DNA from: Monoplex corrugatus
Taxonomy: Eukaryota; Mollusca; Gastropoda; Littorinimorpha; Ranellidae
Assembly (NCBI GenBank): GCA_030674185.1
Contig: CM060315.1
Span: 93,613,058-93,677,057 of the forward strand
Length of the DNA stretch: 64,000 bases
Direction: 5' to 3'
The notes under the pieces are model-generated. The model was not told the DNA's origin. It saw only the letters and a program-made list of their open reading frames with translations, and did not search any database. The translations under genes were made by a program, and so were the position numbers. Below, piece after piece: positions 54,763-64,000 of the stretch (position 1 is its first letter; every line of letters begins with the position of its first letter).

Positions 54763-56895
54763 GCCACAAATGGGGAGAAAGAATAAAAGCAATAAAAGCA
54801 AGAATAAAACCAATGGAAAACCACAGAGAGCACATCATATACAATTATATATTAAAACAAAGTGATTCCTCTCCGAGCGGAGACAGGCTGCAGAGGGGGG
54901 TTGAGTGAGGTTAGGATTTTATGCAGAGGAGAAAAGGCGAGTTTTGAGAGAGGACTTGAAGGAGGCAAAAGTAGGTTGCTGACGGACTGAGATAGGAAGT
55001 TTGTTCCAGGAGAGTGGACCAGAAACAGAGAAGGCTCGTGGACCATAGGTATTGAACTTAGTGCGTGGAAAGCGAAAAGTCAGAGGATCGGAGGCAGAGC
55101 GGAGGGTACGTGAGGGAACATAGATCTCAAGTAGGCTTGACAGGTAATCAGGGGCTGCGTTATTGAGGCTTTTGTAGCACATGGTGTCTAGTTTGTACTG
55201 TATGCGCTTTGATACAGGGAGCCAGTGAAGTTGTGCCAGGAGAGGAGATATGTGGTCAGCTTTTTTCTTTTTGAGTACAAGGCATACAGCATTGTTTTGA
55301 ATACGCTGTAGGATGTGAATGGTGGAGGCAGGAAGACCAGACAGGAGTGAATTGCAATAGTCAATGCGAGACATTATGAAGGAGAGAATGAGTTTTGCAG
55401 TTGTTTCGACAGAGAGATACTTCCTGATCAGGCTTATACGATGGAGATGATAGTAGCAAGATCTGGCAGTTTGAGAAACAAAGTTGTTCATGGACAGGGT
55501 AGAGTCAATGCAGACACCAAGGTTTTTAGCTGAATCAGAAATTGGGACTGATGTGTTACATAATGGGAGAGAAAGAGGAGGCAGCTGGGAAAGTTTCTGA
55601 CGGGTGCCAATGAGGATAGCTTCTGTCTTGTCGTCATTAAGCTGAAGTCTATTGTGTGTCATCCAGTTCTTAATGTCCGAGTAACACTCAGTGGTGCGAG
55701 TCAACAGGCGCTGTATATTATCAGGTGAGTCACTGTCTTGAAGTTGGGTGTCATCAGCATAGAAGTGGTGTTTTATAGAGTGGGAGTTGATGATGGTGGA
55801 CAGGGGGGAGGTATAAAGAGTGAAAAGAACAGGGCCAAGGACAGATCCTTGTGGAACACCACAGGTCAGGTATGCTGGTTGAGAGTAAGTGCCATTGATG
55901 AGAACAGTTTGTTTTCTGTTTGATAGGTATAGAAGTGAACCAGAACAGAGCAATGTCAGAGATGCCAAAAGTATGATGAAGTCTAGAAAGGAGAATACCA
56001 TGGTCAATGGTATCGAAGGCTGCAGACAGATCAAGGAGTGTGAGGAGAGAGACTTTGCCAGTATCAGTTGCAAGGAGGAGATTGTTGAGAATGTGTAGTA
56101 GGGCAGTTTCAGTGCTATGGCACTGGCGGTAGGCTGACTGGAAAGGATTGAGGAGATTGTTGGCAGACAGGTGAGAGTTCAGCTGGTTGAGGACGACCTT
56201 TTCAAGGAGTTTTGACAAGAAAGAGAGATTAGAGATAGGCCTGTAATTTTTCAGTTCATTTGGGTCTAAATTGTGTTTCTTGAGGAGAGGGTGAACAATA
56301 GCAGACTTGAAAGAATCTGGGACAGTTCCAGTTTGAAAAGAAGTGTTGATGATGTCAGTGATGAATGGGAGGAGAGTAGGGAGACAGTCGGAGTAGAGAG
56401 AACCTGGAAGAGGATCCAGTTCGAAGGTTTTGAACGACATGGATCTGATTGTGTTGAAAATTTCTTCTTGTGAGACTGGGGTAAAAGTAGTAAGAGGTGT
56501 GCCAGAGAAGGAAGGGTCAGGTGGGCATGGTTGACAGGGTGTCCTGTCAAGCCTGTCACGAAGAGTTTGTATTTTGGTGGTGAAATACTTGGAGAATACA
56601 GATGGGAGTTCTTCATTTGTATGTTTTGTTGGGAGAGGTAAGTCTTTTCGTGTGCCAAGGAGATGATTCATGGTAGTAAAGAGTTCTTTTGAAGAAGAGG
56701 CATTCAGGATTTTGGTTTGGAAATAGCTTGTTTTTGCAGATGCAATGAGGGTGGATACTTTTGTTTTAGAGGCTTGGAAAAGTTGCCTGTGTACAGTGAG
56801 TTTGGATTTGCGCCAGCGGCGCTCTGCTCTGCGGCGGGCACGTTTTGCACAGGCAATCTCATGAGTGAGCCAGGGGGTAGGGGGGCGGTCAGGTA
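54378..56895 (-). mobile_element. L2/CR1-like LINE (copy 2) inserted in a minisatellite
   Basis: Minus strand. The 5' part (56895 to about 55925) encodes WLTHEIACAKRARRRAERRW, NYRPISNLSFLSKLLEKVV (RT block 1-2), CHSTETALLHILNNLLLATD and LLDLSAAFDTIDHGILL (block 3). A frameshift near 55925 precedes CGVPQGSVLGPVLF, FYADDTQL (YADD), WMTHNRLQLNDDKTE and LHWLPVSKRIQYK, ending at 54919. The 3' UTR has an (AC)n tract at about 54672-54760, two nested partial copies of the 3' end (54400-54660), and a (TAA)n tail at 54380-54403. The endonuclease region is absent (5' truncated). Array sequence on both sides shows that the insertion is younger than the array. Confidence 0.9.
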
Positions 56896-56899
56896 AAAG

Positions 56900-58110
56900 A
56901 CAGGTGTTACTGTTACACCACCACTACCCCTCACAGGTGTTACTGTTACACCACCACTACCCCCACAGATGTTACTGTTACACCACCACTACCCCTCACA
57001 GGTGTTACTGTTACACCACCACTACCTCCACAGGCACACAGCTTACTGGTGTTACTGTTACACCACCACTACCTCCACAGGCACACAGCTTACTGGTGTT
57101 ACTGTTACACCACCACTACCCCTCACAGGTGTTACTGTTACACCATCACTACCCCCACAGGTGTTACTGTTACACCACCACTACCCCTCACAAGTGTTAC
57201 TGTTACACCACCACTACCCCCACAGATGTTACTGTTACACCACCACTACCCCTCACAGGTGTTACTGTTACACCACCACTACCTCTCTCAGGTGTTCCTA
57301 TTACACCACCACTACTTCCACAGGTGTTACTGTTACACCACCACTACCCCTCACAGGTGTTACTGTTACACAACCACTACCCCTCACAGGTGTTACACCA
57401 CCACTACCCCTCACAGGTGTTACTGTCACACCACCACTACCCCTCACAGGTGTTACTGTTACACACCACCACTACCCCTCACAGGTGTTAGTTTACACCA
57501 CCACTACCCCCACAGGTGTTACTGTTACACCACCACTACCCCTCACAGGTGTTACTGTTACACCACCACTACCCCCACAGGTGTTACACCACCATTACCC
57601 CCACAGGTGTTATTGTTACACCACCACTACCCCCACAGGTGTTACTGTTACATCACCACTACCACTCACAGGTGTTACTGTTACACCACCACTACTCCTC
57701 ACAGGTGTTACTGTCACACCACCACTACCCCCCACAGGTGTTACTGTTACAATATCACACGTACCCCTCACAGGTGTTACTGTTACACAACCACTACCCC
57801 TCACAGGTGTTACTGTTACACCCCCACTACCCCTCACAGGTGTTACTGTTACACCACCACTACCCCTCACAGGTGTTACTGTTACACCCCCACTACCCCC
57901 ACAGGTGTTACTGTTACACCACCACTACCCCTCACAGGTGTTACTGTTACACCACCACTACCCCTCACAGGTGTTACTGTCACACCACCACTACCCCCCA
58001 CAGGTGTTACTGTTACACCACCACTACCCCTCACAGGTGTTACTGTTACACCACCACTACCCCTCACAGGTGTTACTGTTACACCACCACTACCCCCCAC
58101 AGGCACACAG
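56900..58110 (-). repeat. 30-33-bp minisatellite abutting the PDE donor (about 36 copies)
   Basis: The unit contains CTCACAGGTGTTACTGTTAC and ACCACCACTACCC. It is the 47-bp unit minus the GGCACACAGCTTACT part; full 47-bp units recur near 57027-57115. The last unit (58098-58116) runs into the real donor of the exon at 58116. Confidence 0.94.
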
Positions 58111-58115
58111 CTTAC

Positions 58116-58237
58116 CGGTGTTGTGCACAGTCCCAGGTGAAGCCAGTTTTGGACACCACGTCCTTCAGACGGGAATGGTTAGTGAAGAACAGGGCCAGGT
58201 CCGTGGCCAGTATGCTCTGACGTATGTCACCCAGCAC
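58116..58237 (-). CDS. PDE exon: VLGDIRQSILATDLAL catalytic-domain segment
   Basis: Minus strand. The acceptor is TGTACATCAG|GTGCTGG and the donor is CAACACCG|GTAAGC; 122 bp, phase 0 in, CG| out. It encodes VLGDIRQSILATDLALFFTN, then HSRLKDVVSKTGFTWDCAQH. Family pattern in PDE5/11: 'K.IKQ.ILATDLALYF..R.EF..L...G.F.W....HR'. The next upstream exon, which should carry the end of the HHF..L helix, is outside the window or hidden. The first 53 bases of this exon, with the acceptor, are repeated about 24 times immediately upstream in the intron. Confidence 0.93.
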
Positions 58238-60440
58238 CTGATGTACACATAACATAACATAACATAACATAACATGTCATGACAACAATAGGGCCAGGTC
58301 TGTGGTCAGTATGCTCTGACATATGTCACCCAGCACCTGATGTACACATAACATAACATAACATAACATAACATAACATGTCATGACAACAACAGGGCCA
58401 GGTCTGTGGTCAGTATGCTCTGACGTATGTCACCCAGCACCTGATGTACACATAACATAACATAACATAACATAACATAACATAACATAACATGTCATGA
58501 CAACAACAGGGCCAGGTCTGTGGCCAGTATGCTCTGACGTATGTCACCCAGCACCTGATGTACACATAACATAACATAACATAACATAACATAACATAAC
58601 ATGTCATGACAACAACAGGGCCAGGTCCATGGCCAGTATGCTCTGACGTATGTCACCCAGCACCTGATGTACACATAACATAGCATAACATAGCATAACA
58701 TAACATAACATGTCAGGACAACAACAGGGCCAGGTCCGTGGCCAGTATGCTCTGACGTATGTCACCCAGCACCTGATGTACACATAACATAGCATAACAT
58801 AGCATAACATAACATAACATGTCATGACAACAACAGGGCCAGGTCTGTGGCCAGTATGCTCTGACATATGTCACCCAGCACCTGATGTACACATAACATA
58901 GCATAACATAGCATAACATAACATAACATGTCATGACAACAACAGGGCCAGGTCTGTGGCCAGTATGCTCTGACGTATGTCACCCAGCACCTGATGTACA
59001 CATAACATAACATAGCATAACATAACATAACATAACATGTCATGACAACAACAGGGCCAGGTCCGTGGCCAGTATGCTCTGACGTATGTCACCCAGCACC
59101 TGATGTACACATAACACAGCATAACATAACATAGCATAACATAGCATAACATAGCATAACATAACATGTCATGACAACAACAGGGCCAGGTCTGTGGCCA
59201 GTATGTCACCCAGCACCTGATGTACACATAACATAGCATAACATAACATAACATGTCATGACAACAACATGGCCAGGTCTGTGGCCAGTATGTCACCCAG
59301 CACCTGATGTACACAACACATAACATAACATGTCATGACAACAACAGGGCCAGATCTATGGCCAGTATGTCACCCAGCACCTGATGTACACATAACATAA
59401 CATAACATGTCATGACAACAACAGGACCAGGTCTATGGCCAGTATGTCACCCACCACCTGATGTACACATAACATAACATAACATGTCATGACAACAACA
59501 GGACCAGGTCTATGGCCAGTATGTCACCCACCACCTGATGTACACATCACATAACATAACATAACATGTCATGACAACAACAGGGCCAGATCTATGGCCA
59601 GTATGTCACCCAGCACCTGATGTACACATAACATAACATAACATAACATAACATGTCATGACAACAACAGGACCAGGTCTATGGCCAGTATGTCACCCAC
59701 CACCTGATGTACACATCACATAACATAACATGTCATGACAACAACAGGGCCATGTCTATGGCCAGTATGTCACCCACCACCTGATGTACACATCACATAA
59801 CATAACATGTCATGACAACAACAGGGCCATGTCTATGGCCAGTATGTCACCCAGCACCTGATGTACACATCACATAACATAACATAACATGTCATGACAA
59901 CAACAGGACCAGGTCTATGGCCAGTATGTCACCCACCACCTGATGTACATATCACATAACATAACATAACATGTCATGACAACAACAGGGCCAGGTCTGT
60001 GGCCAGTATGTCACCCACCACCTGATGTACACATAACATAACATAACATGTCATGACAACAACAGGGCCAGGTCTATGGCCAGTATGTCACCCACCACCT
60101 GATGTACACATCACATAACATAACATAACATGTCATGACAACAACAGGGCCAGGTCTATGGCCAGTATGTCACCCACCACCTGATGTACACATCACATAA
60201 CATAACATAACATAACAGTGCATGACAACAACAGGCCAGGCTATGGCCAGTAATTGTCACCCACCAGCCTTATGTACACATCACATACATAACATGTCAT
60301 GACAACACAGGGCCATGTCTATGGCCAGTATGTCACCCACCACCTGATGTACAATCATCATCAACATAACAACTGTCATGACAACAACATGGCCAGTCTC
60401 AGGCCAGTATGTCACCCACACCTGATGTACAATCACATAC
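58238..60440 (-). repeat. Exon-derived minisatellite: PDE acceptor plus 53 exon bases (about 24 copies)
   Basis: In the minus orientation each unit is GTGTACATCAG|GTGCTGGGTG, then ACATACGTCAGAGCATACTG, GCCACGGACCTGGCCCTGTT, then GTTGTCATGACATG and a (TTATG)n pentamer tract of variable length. The exon part translates VLGDIRQSILATDLALL then stop. Units beyond about 59180 share a 12-base in-frame deletion (losing RQSI). Period varies from 73 to 118 bp through pentamer number and that deletion. The units at 60200-60440 are noisy. Confidence 0.95.
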
Positions 60441-60494
60441 ACATACAACAGTGCATAAATACAGTGCACACATCAATTGTCATGTACCTAATGT
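60441..60494. other. Short spacer between two arrays
   Basis: ACATACAACAGTGCATAAAT and CATGTACCTAATGTTACAGT; nothing recognised. Confidence 0.4.
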
Positions 60495-62985
60495 TACAGT
60501 CAGTCCCTCAGTGTCAGTCAGTCCCTCAGTGTCAGTCTGTCCCTCATGTCAGTCTGTCCCTCAGTGTCAGTCCCCTCAGTGTCAGTCCCTCAGTGTCAGT
60601 CAGTCATCCCTCAGTGTCAGTCAGTCCCTCAGTGTCAGTCAGTCAGTCAGCCCTCAGTGTCAGTCAGTCAGTCCCTCAGTAGTCAGTCTGTCCCTCAGTG
60701 TCAGTCCAGTCCCTCAGTGTCAGTCTGTCCCTCAGTGTCCAGTCCCTCATGTCAGTCAGATCCCTCAGTGTCAGTCATGTCCCTCATGTCAGTGTCAGTC
60801 CCTCAGTGTCAGTCAGTCCCTCAGTGTCAGTCTGTCCCTCAGTGTCAGTCCCTCAGTGTCAGTCAGACCCCATTCAGTCTGTCCTCAGTGTCAGTCCCTC
60901 AGTGTCACCGTCAGTCTGTCCCTCAGTGTCAGTCCCTCAGTGTCAGTCAGACCCTCAGTGTCAGTCAGTCCCTCAGTGTCAGTCTGTCCCTCAGTGTCAG
61001 TCTCCTCAGTGTCAGTCAACCTCAGTGTCAGTCAGTCCCTCAGTGTCAGTCCCTCAGTGTCAGTTGCCTCAGTTCAGTCCCTCGTGTCAGTCAGTCCCTC
61101 AGTGGCAGTCAGTCCCTCAGTGGCAGTCAGTCCCTCAGTGGCAGTCAGTCCCTCAGTGGCAGTCTGTCCTCAGTGTCAGTCTGTCCCTCAGTGTCAGTCC
61201 TTCAGTGTCAGTCTGTCCTCAGTGTCAGTCTGTCCCTCAGTGTCAGTCAGTCAGTCCCTCAGTGTCAGTCAGTCAGTCCCTCAGTGTCAGTCAGTCTGTC
61301 CCTCAGTGTCAGCCAGTCAGTCCCTCAGTGTCAGTCAGTCAGTCCCTCAGTGTCAGTCTGTCCCTCAGTGTCAGTCCCTCAATGTCAGTCAGACCCTCAG
61401 TGTCAGTCAGTCCCTCAGTGTCAGTCTGTCCCTCAGTGTCAGTCTGTCCCTCAGTGTCAGTCCCTCAGTGTCAGTCCTTCAGTGTCAGTCTGTCCCTCAG
61501 TGTCAGTCAGTCCCTCAGTGTCAGTCAGTCAGTCCCTCAGTGTCAGTCAGTCAGTCCCTCAGTGTCAGTCAGTCTGTCCCTCAGTGTCAGTCAGTCCCTC
61601 AGTGTCAGTCTGTCCCTCAGTGTTAGTCCCTCAATGTCAGTCAGACCCTCAGTGTCAGTCTGTCCCTCAGTGTCAGTCCCTCAGTGTCAGTCAGTCCCTC
61701 AGTGTCAGTCTGTCCCTCAGTGTCAGTCCCTCAGTGTCAGTCAGACCCTCAGTGTCAGTCAGTCCCTCAGTGTCAGTCTGTCCCTCAGTGTCAGTCCCTC
61801 AGTGTCAGTCAGACCCTCAGTGTCAGTCAGTCCCTCAGTGTCAGTCCCTCAGTGTCAGTCTGTCCCTCAGTATCAGTCCCTCGGTGTCAGTCGGTCCCTC
61901 AGTGGCAGTCAGTCCCTCAGTGGCAGTCAGTCCCTCAGTGGCAGTCAGTCCCTCAGTGTCAATCAGTCCCTCAGTGGCAGTCAGTCCCTCAGTGGCAGTC
62001 GGTCCCTCAGTGGCAGTCAGTCCCTCAGTGTCAGTCAGTCCCTCAGTGTCAGTCAGTCCCTCAGTGGCAGTCAGTCCCTCAGTGGCAGTCAGTCCCTCAG
62101 TGGCAGTCAGTCCCTCAATGGCAGTCAGTCCCTCAGTGGCAGTCAGTCCCTCAGTGTCAGTCAGTCCCTCAGTGGCAGTCAGTCCCTCAGTGGCAGTCAG
62201 TCCCTCAGTGTCAGTCAGTCAGTCCCTCAGTGTCAGTCAGTCAGTCCCTCAGTGTCAGTCAGTCAGTCCCTCAGTGTCAGTCAGTCAGTCCCTCAGTGTC
62301 AATCAATCCCTCAGTGGCAGTCAGTCAGTCCCTCAGTGTGAGTCAATCAGTCCCTCAGTGTCAGTCAATCAGTCCCTCAGTGGCAGTCAGTCAGTCCCTC
62401 AGTGTCAGTCAGTCAGTCCCTCAGTGTCAGTCAATCAGTCCCTCAGTGGCAGTCAGTCAGTCCCTCAGTGTCAGTCAGTCAGTCCCTCAGTGTCAGTCAG
62501 TCAGTCCCTCAGTGTCAGTCAGTCAGTCCCTCAGTGTCAGTCAGTCAGTCCCTCAGTGTCAATCAGTCCCTCAGTGGCAGTCAGTCAGTCCCTCAGTGTC
62601 AGTCAATCAGTCCCTCAGTGGCAGTCAGTCAGTCCCTCAGTGGCAGTCAGTCAGTCCCTCAGTGTCAGTCAGTCAGTCCCTCAGTGTCAGTCAGTCAGTC
62701 CCTCAGTGTCAGTCAGTCAGTCCCTCAGTGTCAATCAGTCCCTCAGTGGCAGTCAGTCAGTCCCTCAGTGTCAGTCAATCAGTCCCTCAGTGGCAGTCAG
62801 TCAGTCCCTCAGTGGCAGTCAGTCAGTCCCTCAGTGGCAGTCAGTCAGTCCCTCAGTGTCAGTCAGTCAGTCACTCAGTGTCAGTCAGTCAGTCCCTCAG
62901 TGGCAGTCAGTCAGTCCCTCAGTGGCAGTCAGTCAGTCCCTCAGTGGCAGTCAGTCAGTCCCTCAGTGTCAGTCAGACCCTGTAT
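60495..62985 (+). repeat. 15-23-bp CCCTCAGTG(T/G)CAGTCAGT minisatellite (over 130 copies)
   Basis: The modules are CCCTCAGTGTCAGT plus a variable number of CAGT tetramers, with GTGGC and TCAAT variants. The left 600 bp (60500-61100) is irregular with base losses. From 61870 on, blocks of GTGGC units alternate with GTGTC units. Stop-free in several frames: overlapping + strand ORFs up to 813 residues made of Ser/Gln/Val/Pro. Not coding. Confidence 0.95.
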
Positions 62986-63320
62986 GACCTATTGGTTTTT
63001 CTGTCACTGTTTGCTTTCTGGCCTGACTAACAGCTCTTGTGGTGCTTGTCTGATCTGCATGCCCCTATAATTAACAAGTTAACAAAAAAACAGCCAAGGT
63101 ACTGGATGGAACCCACAGAATCAACCCCTTGCCACTCTACGGACAATCACCTCCCAAGCAGCAAGCTCCCAATGCCATTCAACAGTAATTTCATCAAGCA
63201 GAGGGGGGCTGTCCACGCTTTGCATGACCCTTTGGACCCAGTCATCCATTACCTTGTTTACAAACTGACAGGCAAGGTGGGGAGATGACAAACCCCAGGA
63301 CATAGCCACATAATGTGCCA
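62986..63320. other. Single-copy sequence, unassigned
   Basis: An 83-residue + strand frame (63037-63288) and a 66-residue minus frame (63121-63321) overlap here. Neither resembles the missing upstream PDE exon (no HD, HHF or LSS motif) nor a transposon protein I know. I do not call a gene. Confidence 0.4.
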
Positions 63321-63324
63321 CAAT

Positions 63325-63600
63325 TACTACTACTACTACTACTACTATATTACTACTACTATACTACTACTGCTACTGCTACTACTACTGCTACAACTAC
63401 TACTGACTACTACTACTACTACTACTAAAATAATAATGGTGATGATAAAACAATAATGATTATGATAATTATAATGATAATCATCATTATTACATTATTA
63501 TCATCATTATTATCATCATACTGCTGCTGCTGCTGATGACGGTGACATCATTCACACCACCACCACCATTATGATTATTAGTATTAGTGTTATTATTATT
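63325..63600 (+). repeat. Trinucleotide-rich tract: (ACT)n, (ATT/ATG)n, (CTG)n, (CAC)n
   Basis: A succession of ACTACTACT, ATAATGATAATC, CTGCTGCTGCTG and ACCACCACC runs. Confidence 0.9.
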
Positions 63601-63864
63601 GTTTAAATCCCATCTGACTGCGCAGAGCCATATCAAGGTTATAACTTTCGCAAAATGTATGAAACACACTGCTGACATTCAAAAATGCAAAACAACTTGA
63701 AAAGAAAATGAGTACAAATAATAATGCTTTGCGCATACAAGTTCACGATATGACTTGCATCGACCGTTCTCCAGTTTATCTCAAAGGGTTTAACAAAACA
63801 AAGCTGAATACAAACGTAACCAATTAAGAACACTAAAACATTTTTATAAAAAAAAGCTAAATCA

Positions 63865-64000
63865 TCAAAAGCTGCTTCTGGCATCACATGTCCTTAGAGC
63901 CAACATGCACTTAATACATGTACCAGTTACCATTCTATGACAGTTAAAAACAGATTCCTTAGTAGACAGTTAAGCAAACATGCACTAATACATGTACCAG
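63865..64000 (+). mobile_element. Left end of dispersed element D (runs off window)
   Basis: AAAAGCTGCTTCTGGCATCA, CTTAGAGCCAACATGCACTT and AATACATGTACC match 51200-51260. A local repeat of ACATGCACTAATACATGTACC occurs at the very end, so a tandem duplication may start here. Confidence 0.5.

Larger units (their letters stand above)
32414..58237 (-). other. Cyclic nucleotide phosphodiesterase gene (GAF-PDE type), 3' part
   Basis: Gene span. In transcript order the exons are 58237-58116, 52874-52763, 51636-51555, 39041-38953 and 32675-32414. They encode the last roughly 217 residues: the second half of the class-I PDE catalytic domain and an acidic tail. Phases match at each junction (CG|A, 0, 0, AT|G) and all introns are GT..AG. 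Earlier exons, including the HD/His metal-binding motifs and any GAF domains, lie right of the window. Sequence resembles PDE5/6/10/11 (ILATDLAL, MTACDLC, KPW, MMDRD, VGF..GICLPCYELL). The subfamily is uncertain. The product would hydrolyse cGMP and/or cAMP if functional. See the 51555-51636 exon for two anomalies. Confidence 0.88.

Noticed and set aside
56865..58252. Tyr/His/Pro/Thr-rich ORFs
   Set aside because: 30-47-bp array in a PDE intron. The right end reads antisense through a real PDE exon.
60409..63030. Ser/Gln/Val-rich ORFs up to 813 residues
   Set aside because: Short-unit CAGT-rich array read in several frames. No start context and no unique sequence. Not a mucin-like gene on this evidence.
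63037..63321. Candidate upstream PDE exon on the minus strand (66-residue ORF)
   Set aside because: No HD, HHF or LSS motifs. It does not end in phase 0 with a donor giving the expected family sequence before VLGDIRQ.

Overview
**Organism and general character.** This is a eukaryotic (animal) genomic window. Two genes with short exons and canonical GT..AG introns are embedded in a very repeat-rich background. The mix of L2/CR1-like and RTE-like LINE remnants, a DIRS-type tyrosine-recombinase retroelement, tRNA-derived SINEs, TTAA-flanked hairpin MITEs and massive minisatellites fits a lophotrochozoan, most likely a mollusc. That assignment is an inference, because no species-diagnostic gene is present. 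I estimate that about half of the 64 kb is tandem repeat.

**Genes.** (1) On the + strand, 1-24316 holds the last four coding exons of TRAPPC13, a subunit of the TRAPP vesicle-tethering complex: 1-199, 3522-3622, 9965-10118 and 24218-24316. The reading frame is open across all junctions and ends in TGA. (2) On the - strand, 58237-32414 holds the last five coding exons of a class-I cyclic nucleotide phosphodiesterase of the GAF-PDE (5/6/10/11) type: 58116-58237, 52763-52874, 51555-51636, 38953-39041 and 32414-32675. The genes are convergent, with about 8 kb between their stop codons. The PDE exon at 51555-51636 has two anomalies: one extra base that breaks the frame, and a Glu codon where the family has its invariant substrate-binding Gln.

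**Layout.** 0-3.5 kb: TRAPPC13 intron with a truncated LINE and three minisatellites. 3.6-10 kb: a 71-bp array grown inside a SINE. 10-14 kb: RTE-like and other LINE remnants, one carrying a 40-bp array inside its reverse-transcriptase ORF. 14.3-18.6 kb: 60-bp and GT-rich arrays. 18.6-23.6 kb: interrupted LINE and DIRS remnants. 23.7-24.3 kb: array plus the last TRAPPC13 exon. 24.3-32.4 kb: intergenic/3' regions with MITEs, SINE and LINE pieces. 32.4-58.2 kb: PDE gene, whose introns are filled by arrays (22, 58, 71, 59, 43, 45-52, 45, 66, 47 and 33 bp units) and a second LINE copy. 58.2-60.4 kb: array made of a PDE exon fragment. 60.5-63 kb: short-unit CAGT-rich array. 63-64 kb: simple repeats and the edge of a dispersed element.

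**Main theme.** The minisatellites are not random sequence. Many units can be traced to a local single-copy parent: PDE exon boundaries including the splice site and exon codons, the inside of a SINE, the inside of a LINE ORF, and the arm of a MITE. Four of the five PDE exons have upstream tandem copies carrying their own splice acceptor plus the first 9-53 exon bases. This creates dozens of decoy splice sites.

**Limits.** Family calls come from reading translated motifs by eye. Copy numbers are approximate, and several arrays contain dense single-base indels that look like unpolished assembly.
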